Origin: Deltaproteobacteria bacterium
GTDB taxonomy: Bacteria; Desulfobacterota; Binatia; UBA9968
Length of the DNA stretch: 5,000 nucleotides
Assembly (NCBI GenBank): GCA_023250495.1
Contig: JAHFAP010000233.1
Span: 1-5,000, forward strand
Direction: 5' to 3'
The number at the start of each line of letters is the position of its first letter. The first letter of the stretch is position 1. This document shows, one piece after another, positions 1-5,000 of this stretch. The position numbers and the translations under genes were made by a program. The notes below the pieces were generated by a model. The model was not told the DNA's origin, made no database searches, and saw only the letters and a list, made by a program, of their open reading frames with translations.

Positions 1-811
1 GCGAGAGCAGCGGCGCCGCCGGGCAAAAGGTTCTAGCAGCGGCGCGGGCTGGAGCCTGTTTCTTACGCTCGCAGGCGGCATGCAGGAGCTGGTGGAGAGC
101 ATCGCAAGCCGCCTCCCGGTGGGGGCCGTGCGCCTCCGCGCGAAAGCCCTCGGGCTGGCCTGGGACAGCGCGAAAAGAACCTGGACGGTTGCCACAAACG
201 AGGAAAGGTTTGAAGCCGATGGCGTCATCCTGGCGGCGCCAGCCGACGCGGCCGCAGAGCTGCTTGCCCCACTCGCGCCCAAGCTCTCCGACGAGTTGAA
301 TGAGATCCCTTATTGTTCGACGGCCACAGTCACCCTGGCCTATCGCGAGGATGAAGTCCCGCGCAACCTGAACGGCTTCGGCTTTGTGGCGCCGACCGTT
401 GAGTCGCGCAAGATCATGGCCTGCACCTTCAGCAGCGTAAAATATCCTGGCAGAGCGGCGCAGGGGTTCGTGCTGCTCAGGGCGTTTGTCGGAGGGGCGC
501 TACAACCTCTTCTGTGTGAGCAAGATGACCGCGCGCTGGAGAGCAGCGTGCGTCAAGAGCTGAAGGATCTATTGGGAATTGGAGCTGAGCCGATCATTTG
601 CCGCATTCACCGCCACCCGCGTTCGATGCCGCAGTACCATGTCGGCCATCTCGAAAGAGTCCAGCGCATAGAAGACCACCTGAAGAAGCTTCCCGGTCTT
701 GCGCTCGCGGGCAACGCCTATCACGGCGTAGGAATTGCGGACTGCGTTCACAGCGGCGAAAAAGCATCTGAGAATCTGTTGCATGCTGTTGAGAGAGTGG
801 AAGCGCTCTAG
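1..811 (+). CDS. hemY: Protoporphyrinogen/coproporphyrinogen oxidase, HemY/HemG type, 3' part
   Basis: FAD-dependent oxidase of late heme synthesis, expected to take six electrons from protoporphyrinogen IX (or coproporphyrinogen III in the Gram-positive-type pathway). The frame is open from base 2, giving 269 residues ending at TAG 809-811. The family usually runs about 450-480 residues, so the N-terminal FAD Rossmann motif lies left of the window. The ATG at 80 is internal: residues before it read SLFLTLAGGMQEL, the conserved 'slkGGMqtLvdal' segment. Further family marks are GFGFVAP, the LLRAFVGG stretch, MPQYHVGH, and the C-terminal FAD-contacting GNAYHGVGIADC (about 709-744) followed by SGEKASENLL. 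Its stop overlaps that of the convergent M16 gene. The family is clear. Whether the substrate is proto- or coproporphyrinogen cannot be told from this part. Confidence 0.88.
   Translation, partial: REQRRRRAKGSSSGAGWSLFLTLAGGMQELVESIASRLPVGAVRLRAKALGLAWDSAKRTWTVATNEERFEADGVILAAPADAAAELLAPLAPKLSDELNEIPYCSTATVTLAYREDEVPRNLNGFGFVAPTVESRKIMACTFSSVKYPGRAAQGFVLLRAFVGGALQPLLCEQDDRALESSVRQELKDLLGIGAEPIICRIHRHPRSMPQYHVGHLERVQRIEDHLKKLPGLALAGNAYHGVGIADCVHSGEKASENLLHAVERVEAL
808..811. other. CTAG shared by two convergent stop codons
   Basis: The palindrome CTAG at 808-811 supplies TAG to the + strand oxidase gene (809-811) and TAG to the - strand M16 gene (808-810). The two coding regions therefore overlap tail to tail by four bases. 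No intergenic space is left for a hairpin-plus-U-tract terminator, and I saw none just inside either gene. Convergent transcripts would have to overlap or end by another mechanism. Confidence 0.9.
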
Positions 812-2322
812 GGCTTCGGGACTGCCGCCGGCTTGCCTTCGCTGTCATACACTTCGACAGAACCGTACGGTTCCAGTGTCGGCTTGATCTTGCGACCGTC
901 GCCCACGGCAACAAGCTGCATTGTTTCCGGGTCGAGATACTTGCGCGCTACGCGCTGCACGTCGTCCGCGCTCACTGCCATGATCTTGGCAGGATAGGTG
1001 TCCCAGTAGTCGTCCGGCAGGTTATAAATCTTCCGCGTGATCGCAAAGCCGAGCATCCGCGTCGGCTGTTCGAGCGACAGCGCGAAATTCGCCACCACCG
1101 ACCGCTTCGTCTCTGCCAGTTCCGCCTCACCCACTTTCTCCTCCCGAATGCGGCGTATCTCGTGAAAGAATTCGGTGAGGGCGCCGTCTGTCACCTCGGT
1201 GCGCATATTGCCGCCGGCACGCCACGGCCCTGGATATTCTACGGCGGTGAAGTTGCTGTAGACCCCGTAGGTGTAGCCCTTCTCCTCGCGCAGGTTTAGG
1301 AACAGTCGGGCCGCAGGGCCGCCGCCCAAAATGTGGTTCATCACCACCATCGGAACGTAGTCTTCACTACGGCGCCCGATGGCGATATTGCCAAGGACCA
1401 CGGTCGTCTGCACGGAGTCGCGGCGGTCCACCAGATAGATTTTACGGTTCGAAACCGGAACCGGATCAGCAGGCAACACCCCGCTGACCTCGCGCTGCCG
1501 CCAATCGGCCAACCATTTTTCAAGCTCGGGGATGAGTTCGGCGGCCCGGACATCTCCGGCGATCCCCAGGATAGCTTCCTGCGGCGTATAGCGTTCCCGG
1601 TGCCATTCCATGAGCGCCTCGGGCGTGAGCGCATCGACCGACTCCGGCGTCGGCGAGACGACGGCGGCCGGATGGCTGCCGAACACGGCGCGACCGAACC
1701 GTTCCTCGGCGAGAAAGCCCGCCTTGGATCGCTGCTGGCGCAATTGGACCTTGAGTTGCTGCTTTAGTCGGGTCAGCTCAACGTCCGGAAAGCTGGGATG
1801 CAGCAAGACATCGGTGGCCAAGGCAAACCAAGCGTCGAAATTGTCGCTCAGCCCGGAGGCACTGAGCACGGACTCCGCGGAGCCGAAACCGGAAGAGGCC
1901 GTCAGCGCGGCGCCCTGCCGGTCCATCTCTTCGGCGATCTGCTTGCTGGTGCGCGTTTGCGTTCCCTCTCGGAGCATCTCCGCCGTGACATTAGCCAAGC
2001 CCGTGAGCTTCTCCGGCTCAAAGATACCGCCGGCGCCGCGTATGTAGAACTGCGCGAAGACGGCGGGAAAGCGGTGGTCTTCCACGACCAGCACGGTGAG
2101 ACCGTTTTTCAGCTTTGCCTCAACCGGCCTGGAGAGCTTTACTCGAAGTATCTCGGTCGAAACCGGCGCCTTGTTCTTGCGTTCGACCTTCGTTACCGGA
2201 CTGCTTGAGGACTCCTGACCGAATGCCTGCACAGGCAACTCTGGCAGGTCCGGCACCGCCAAGGCCAGCAGCGCGGCAACCTCCAGAAGCCATCCTAGGA
2301 AATCTTTCGAGCGATACTTCAT
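808..2322 (-). CDS. Secreted M16 family protein, zinc-motif-less subunit with Arg/Tyr pair
   Basis: A 504-residue M16 (pitrilysin/MPP-like) protein with no intact metal site, probably the non-catalytic, substrate-binding half of a two-subunit peptidase. Residues 1-35 resemble a signal peptide: K2, R4 and K6, a hydrophobic run around 8-23, and a possible cut near VQA-FG. The first M16 domain starts near residue 65 (KLKNGLTVLVVEDH). Where the family has HxxEH this chain reads N111-V-T-A-E115, inside the otherwise normal frame GLANVTAEMLREGT, so both histidines and the glutamate are lost. The C-terminal domain (about 290-490) keeps VQTTVVLGN, LGGGPAARLF and LREEKGYTYG, with R345 and Y352 matching the family's R/Y pair. 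The start is well placed: GGAG lies six bases before ATG. It begins 17 bases after the stop of the zinc-bearing M16 gene and is in a different reading frame. An independent role as a chaperone or binding protein is possible. Confidence 0.92.
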   Translation of the reverse strand: MKYRSKDFLGWLLEVAALLALAVPDLPELPVQAFGQESSSSPVTKVERKNKAPVSTEILRVKLSRPVEAKLKNGLTVLVVEDHRFPAVFAQFYIRGAGGIFEPEKLTGLANVTAEMLREGTQTRTSKQIAEEMDRQGAALTASSGFGSAESVLSASGLSDNFDAWFALATDVLLHPSFPDVELTRLKQQLKVQLRQQRSKAGFLAEERFGRAVFGSHPAAVVSPTPESVDALTPEALMEWHRERYTPQEAILGIAGDVRAAELIPELEKWLADWRQREVSGVLPADPVPVSNRKIYLVDRRDSVQTTVVLGNIAIGRRSEDYVPMVVMNHILGGGPAARLFLNLREEKGYTYGVYSNFTAVEYPGPWRAGGNMRTEVTDGALTEFFHEIRRIREEKVGEAELAETKRSVVANFALSLEQPTRMLGFAITRKIYNLPDDYWDTYPAKIMAVSADDVQRVARKYLDPETMQLVAVGDGRKIKPTLEPYGSVEVYDSEGKPAAVPKP

Positions 2323-2339
2323 TGCCCACTCCGGGCGGA

Positions 2340-3734
2340 TTACCGGGCTGGTGCTTCAACGGCCCCAGCTTTGGGCACCGTTGTAACCACAGTCCGATTC
2401 GTTTCTTTCAGATAGGCGCGGGCGACCCGTTGGAGATCATCTTTCGTGACCTGAGCAATTTTCGACTGAACCGTATTGATCAGCCCCGGGTCGTCGTAAT
2501 AAACCGCATAATGGCCGAGCAGTATGGCTCGGAACTGCGTGCTATAGAGATCTTGTGCGCGCTGGCGACGCGATTGCATCCGCACTTTTTCCAATTCCCA
2601 GCTGGCGACGGGATCGCTCTTGATGCGCTCGATCTCGTCGTAGACCAGCTTTTCGACTTGCGCGAGGCTCTTGCCGGGCCGCACCGACACGGAAACCCGA
2701 AAAAGCGACGGACCCCGGCGCTCATCCGGATGCGCCGACACGCTCACGGCCGTCTCTTTTTCCTTCACTAGTAGCTGGTAAAATCGCGACGACGTGCCGG
2801 CGGTCATGACCCGGCCCAACACCTGGAGCGCGTACCAATCGGCCGTGTTGCCAGCCGGGATCTTATAAACGATGTCGATTCGGGGCGTCTGAGCAAAGGC
2901 GTCGTCGATCGTTCTGCGCCGCTCGCCTTTCTGCTCGGGCTCCGTCATATCGACGGCGGGAGGCGACGGCTGCGGAGAGATGCTCTCAAAGTACTTCTTG
3001 ACCAAGGTTAGGGCCTCGTTCGTCCTAAAGTCTCCCACCATCGATAAGACCGCGTTGTTCGGCGCGTAGTACATCTTGAAGAACGCGCCGGCGTCTTCGA
3101 TAGTCGCCGCATTCAGGTCTCCCATGGAGCCGATCGTGGAATGCTTATAGGCGAAGTTGCCGTAGGCAGCGTCGAGGATTGCTTCGTACGTCTTTCCATA
3201 AGGTTGATTGTCATAGCTCTGCCGCCGCTCCTCTTGCACGGTGCGCCGCTGGTTGTCGAAATTCTGCCGGTTGATATTCAGCGAGCGCATCCGCTCAGCC
3301 TCCAAGAATAAACCCAGCTCCAACTGGTTTTTCGGTAGAGTCTCGAAGTAGTTCGTCCGATCGGCATTGGTCGTCCCGTTCATCCGTCCTCCGTTGGTCA
3401 AGACCAGAATGAAGTGCTCCCCCTTGCCGACGTTCTCCGAGCCCTGAAACATCATGTGCTCGAACAAATGGGCGAAACCGGTCCGGCCCGCACGCTCGTC
3501 CCGCGAGCCGACATTGTACGTCACACAAATCGAGTATGTAGGCGCGGCGTGGTCCTCTGAAAGGATCACCCTCAATCCGTTTTTCAACTTGAACTCCCGG
3601 AACGGAACCTCGATGGCTTTGGCAAGGTTGCTGAGTTTCTGAATCGGTTCCGGCGCAGCCGTCTGGGCGAGCAACGCTGGATGAAACGGCGTCAGGCTCA
3701 AAAACCCCGCCAGAACAAGTTGCAGGCTCTGCAT
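2340..3734 (-). CDS. Secreted zinc peptidase, M16 family, catalytic subunit
   Basis: A 464-residue M16B-type metallopeptidase with the inverted zinc motif HLFEH at residues 89-93. The expected third ligand, Glu168 or Glu169, sits in VQEERR about 75 residues later. These residues would bind Zn2+ and activate water for cleavage of peptides. Residues 1-23 look like a signal peptide (hydrophobic 4-23, possible cut LLA-QT), though the n-region has no Lys or Arg. The first domain runs about 44-250 (FKLKNGLRVILSEDH, NVGSRDE, MNGTTNADRTNYFETLP) and the second about 280-450. The usual Arg/Tyr pair of the second domain is missing: QLLVKEKETAVSV has V323 and V330 at those places. The start is fixed by an in-frame TAG nine bases upstream that overlaps a strong AGGAG. 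It follows the VOC gene by 39 bases and precedes its zinc-less partner by 17, so an operon is likely. The cleaved substrate is unknown. Confidence 0.94.
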   Translation of the reverse strand: MQSLQLVLAGFLSLTPFHPALLAQTAAPEPIQKLSNLAKAIEVPFREFKLKNGLRVILSEDHAAPTYSICVTYNVGSRDERAGRTGFAHLFEHMMFQGSENVGKGEHFILVLTNGGRMNGTTNADRTNYFETLPKNQLELGLFLEAERMRSLNINRQNFDNQRRTVQEERRQSYDNQPYGKTYEAILDAAYGNFAYKHSTIGSMGDLNAATIEDAGAFFKMYYAPNNAVLSMVGDFRTNEALTLVKKYFESISPQPSPPAVDMTEPEQKGERRRTIDDAFAQTPRIDIVYKIPAGNTADWYALQVLGRVMTAGTSSRFYQLLVKEKETAVSVSAHPDERRGPSLFRVSVSVRPGKSLAQVEKLVYDEIERIKSDPVASWELEKVRMQSRRQRAQDLYSTQFRAILLGHYAVYYDDPGLINTVQSKIAQVTKDDLQRVARAYLKETNRTVVTTVPKAGAVEAPAR

Positions 3735-3740
3735 CGGATT

Positions 3741-3745
3741 CTCCT
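3741..3745 (-). promoter_or_regulatory. Shine-Dalgarno AGGAG for the catalytic M16 gene
   Basis: On the - strand AGGAG lies six bases before the ATG at 3734. It overlaps a TAG in the same frame as the gene, so no longer N-terminus is possible. This matters because the predicted signal peptide lacks the usual positive charges at its start, which might otherwise suggest a wrongly chosen start. Confidence 0.75.
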
Positions 3746-3773
3746 AAAGCAAGACCAAATTTTCCGCAAGCAC

Positions 3774-4184
3774 TTACTTAAACTCTTGAAGGCTCAAGCG
3801 CGGCTCGTAGAGCATCTGGATGACGATCCCATCCGGATCGGCAAGGTAAAACGAGGCGCTCCCGTCGCGGTGGATCTTGAAGGGCTGGACGATCTTAAGT
3901 CCTCTAGCGCGAAACTCCTCTTCCAGCTCCCGAACTCGCTCGATGCTCTCGACCACAAAGCCCAAGTGATCCAGAGATTCTCCGGCCGCCGAAGCGTCCG
4001 TCCCTTGAGGCAGTTCATGCAGAGCAAGATTATCGCAACCGGAGGAGAGATAGACGTTCTGCGGGTCGGGCTCCCAGACGACCTCCATCCCGAAGAACTG
4101 CTGATAAAAAGTCTTGGAGCGGTGGATGTCTCGCACCTTCAGGGCGACGTGGCGCAGCCCCTTGAGCCCTCTGACGGCACTCAT
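3774..4184 (-). CDS. VOC family (glyoxalase/bleomycin-resistance/dioxygenase fold) protein
   Basis: A 136-residue single-domain VOC protein. These have two beta-alpha-beta-beta-beta repeats forming a metal site, and act as isomerases, lyases, dioxygenases or ligand binders; the substrate here is not predictable. Repeat 1 starts GLRHVALKVRDIHRSKTFYQQFFGMEVV with candidate ligand H12. Repeat 2 starts SLDHLGFVVE with H73. The last strand reads LADPDGIVIQMLYEP, where Q123 replaces the common Glu ligand; E57 or H56 is the likely ligand from the end of repeat 1. The start is not certain. ATG at 4184 fits the family's usual short lead but has no Shine-Dalgarno. An in-frame TTG at 4202 (six codons upstream) is preceded at six bases by AAGGGG. 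A longer frame reaching an ATG at 4301 would run into the divergent radical SAM gene and is unlikely. It is probably the first gene of an operon with the M16 pair. Confidence 0.9.
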   Translation of the reverse strand: MSAVRGLKGLRHVALKVRDIHRSKTFYQQFFGMEVVWEPDPQNVYLSSGCDNLALHELPQGTDASAAGESLDHLGFVVESIERVRELEEEFRARGLKIVQPFKIHRDGSASFYLADPDGIVIQMLYEPRLSLQEFK

Positions 4185-4185
4185 G

Positions 4186-4213
4186 AGGGGCTTATACCAC
4201 AAGCAACGCCCCT
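4186..4213. repeat. Imperfect inverted repeat in the divergent promoter region
   Basis: AGGGGCTT at 4186-4193 pairs with AAG (4201-4203) plus CCCCT (4209-4213). This gives eight base pairs with a five-base bulge (4204-4208) around the loop ATACCAC. It covers the candidate -10 box of the VOC gene and the AAGGGG that would serve the alternative TTG start, so it could be an operator or an RNA hairpin controlling translation. Chance cannot be excluded in a sequence this short. Confidence 0.3.
4191..4199 (-). promoter_or_regulatory. Extended -10 promoter element for the VOC-M16 operon, possibly leaderless
   Basis: On the - strand TGG-TATAAG matches an extended -10 box (TGnTATAAT, one mismatch). 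It is followed by CCCCTC and then the ATG at 4184. Transcription starting about seven bases past the box would begin at or next to the ATG, giving a leaderless mRNA and explaining the missing Shine-Dalgarno. The -35 region at 17-base spacing (TACGCA) is poor, which an extended -10 can tolerate. If instead TTG 4202 is the start codon, this box is coding and the promoter lies further upstream. Confidence 0.35.
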
Positions 4214-4241
4214 TGCGTAGGGAGGGAAAAAGAGGGATAGT
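4213..4241 (+). promoter_or_regulatory. Possible sigma70-like promoter for the radical SAM gene
   Basis: TTGCGT (4213-4218) and GATAGT (4236-4241) are separated by 17 bases. They match TTGACA at three of six and TATAAT at four of six positions. The predicted start of transcription, about seven bases on, is at the ATG at 4249, so this would also be a leaderless transcript. The spacer is a purine run (AGGGAGGGAAAAAGAGG). The only Shine-Dalgarno-like sequence, GAGGG at 4232-4236, is 12 bases before ATG, longer than usual. The call is weak. Confidence 0.25.
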
Positions 4242-4248
4242 TTTAGCT

Positions 4249-5000
4249 ATGAAAGAGGCGCTTTGGTGGGAGACAGAAGAGGATGGCCGCATCCTCTGCA
4301 CCCTTTGCCCGCGCTACTGCCGGATAGGAGAGGGCCAGGCCGGCTTCTGCTACATCCGCAAAAATATCGGCGGCAAACTCTATTCGCTGGGCTACGGAAG
4401 ATCGACCGGCTTTGCCATCGATCCCGTCGAGAAGAAACCGCTGAACCATTTTCTGCCCGGCACCGGCATCCTGAGCTTCGGCACTGCCGGCTGCAATCTG
4501 GGGTGCCGCTTCTGCCAGAACTGGAGCATCAGCAAGGCCAAACTGGACGATGCTCAAAGCTTGGGCGCGACTCCTGAGGAGGTTGTCAAGCTGGCACGGA
4601 TGCATAACGTTCCGAGCATCGCCTTTACGTATAATGACCCGGTCATTTGGGGAGAGTATGTGATCGACATCTCGCGCCTGGCGCGCCAGTGCGGCCTAAA
4701 GAGCGTCATGGTGACAGCCGGCTACATCACCCCCGAAGCGCGTGGAGAGGTCTATCGCTACATCGACGCGGCCAACGTAGACCTCAAAGCCTTTACCGAG
4801 AGATTCTACCATAAGCTGACCTTCTCCCATCTCGATCCCGTCTTGGAGACACTCAAATGGCTTAAGAACGAAACTGACGTCTGGTTTGAGATCACTAATC
4901 TGATGATCCCGGGAGAAAACGACGACCCAGAGGAGACCAGGCAGCTCTGCGACTGGGTGCTCAAAAACCTTGGAGACAGCGTTCCCCTCCACTTCACCGC
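4249..5000 (+). CDS. amrS: AmmeMemoRadiSam system radical SAM enzyme, 5' part
   Basis: A radical SAM enzyme related to pyruvate formate-lyase activases, of the kind encoded with Memo-like and AMMECR1-like proteins. The set's reaction is not settled to my knowledge. The window holds 250 codons with no stop; the family is about 330-380 residues, so the C-terminus lies to the right. C82-x3-C86-x2-C89 (CNLGCRFCQNW) is the site for the 4Fe-4S cluster that cleaves S-adenosylmethionine. An N-terminal group C17-x2-C20-x3-C24-x9-C34 (CTLCPRYCRIGEGQAGFC) is typical of this branch and may hold a further metal or cluster. Other family blocks are DPVEKKPLNHFLPGT (58-72), FTYNDPVIWGEY (126-137), NVDLKAF (176-182) and FEITNLMIPGEND (213-225). 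The protein is cytoplasmic, with no signal peptide. ATG 4249 gives the family's usual start (MKEALWWE), 64 bases from the divergent VOC gene. A plain glycyl-radical activase is less likely given these blocks. Confidence 0.9.
   Translation, partial: MKEALWWETEEDGRILCTLCPRYCRIGEGQAGFCYIRKNIGGKLYSLGYGRSTGFAIDPVEKKPLNHFLPGTGILSFGTAGCNLGCRFCQNWSISKAKLDDAQSLGATPEEVVKLARMHNVPSIAFTYNDPVIWGEYVIDISRLARQCGLKSVMVTAGYITPEARGEVYRYIDAANVDLKAFTERFYHKLTFSHLDPVLETLKWLKNETDVWFEITNLMIPGENDDPEETRQLCDWVLKNLGDSVPLHFT

Noticed and set aside
80..811. ATG at 80 as the true start of the heme oxidase gene
   Set aside because: The frame stays open to the left edge, and the residues just before this ATG match conserved family sequence (SLFLTLAGGM). 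The Met is internal.
2115..2771. 218-codon open frame on the + strand
   Set aside because: It is antisense to the two M16 genes, spans their junction, and has no recognisable domain. It is an expected by-product of GC-rich codon use.
808..3734. A single long pitrilysin/insulysin-type gene split by a frameshift
   Set aside because: Each half is a complete two-domain M16B protein with its own Shine-Dalgarno and signal-peptide-like start, and each carries both an N-terminal and a C-terminal M16 domain.
3735..3773. Intrinsic terminator or promoter between the VOC gene and the first M16 gene
   Set aside because: I found no GC-rich hairpin with a U-tract and no convincing -35/-10 pair. The gap is mainly the ribosome binding region.
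3681..4220. 179-codon open frame on the + strand
   Set aside because: It is antisense to the VOC gene and the start of the M16 gene, and resembles no family I recognise.
4219..4240. G-quadruplex in the purine run before the radical SAM gene
   Set aside because: Only three GGG runs are close together; a fourth is missing.
3774..4301. Longer VOC protein starting at ATG 4301
   Set aside because: The extra 39 residues are not VOC-like and would overlap the first 53 bases of the divergent radical SAM gene. Starts at 4184 or 4202 are better.
4243..4605. 120-codon open frame on the - strand
   Set aside because: It is antisense to the radical SAM gene, whose cysteine motifs prove the + strand frame.

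Overview
The window is a gene-dense bacterial chromosome segment, GC-rich by eye. It holds five protein genes with almost no non-coding DNA. No gap without a gene exceeds 64 bases, and I saw no tRNA, rRNA, CRISPR array, insertion sequence or phage gene. The gene set and the style of the two secreted peptidase-like proteins suggest an environmental Gram-negative bacterium, possibly an Acidobacteriota member. That assignment rests on general resemblance and is tentative.

Layout, left to right. (1) The 3' two-thirds or so of a protoporphyrinogen/coproporphyrinogen oxidase gene (late heme synthesis) enters on the + strand and ends at 811. (2) It meets, tail to tail, a - strand gene group reading 4184 to 808: a small VOC (glyoxalase-fold) protein, then two secreted M16 family proteins spaced 39 and 17 bases apart, consistent with one operon. 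(3) A 64-base divergent intergenic region, 4185-4248, carries promoter-like sequences in both directions and an imperfect inverted repeat. (4) On the + strand from 4249, a radical SAM enzyme of the AmmeMemoRadiSam type runs off the right edge, with 250 codons present.

The most informative feature is the M16 pair. The promoter-proximal protein keeps the zinc motif HLFEH but lacks the C-terminal Arg/Tyr pair. The distal protein has lost the zinc motif (NVTAE in its place) but keeps Arg and Tyr. This complementary loss is the signature of a two-subunit M16 peptidase in which one chain supplies the metal and the other helps bind substrate. Both chains start with signal-peptide-like sequences, so the complex is expected outside the cytoplasm.

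The radical SAM gene belongs to the widespread three-gene set of radical SAM, Memo-like and AMMECR1-like proteins, whose biochemical role I regard as unresolved. Its partners, if linked, lie outside the window. Nothing seen ties the heme gene, the peptidase pair and the radical SAM gene into one pathway.
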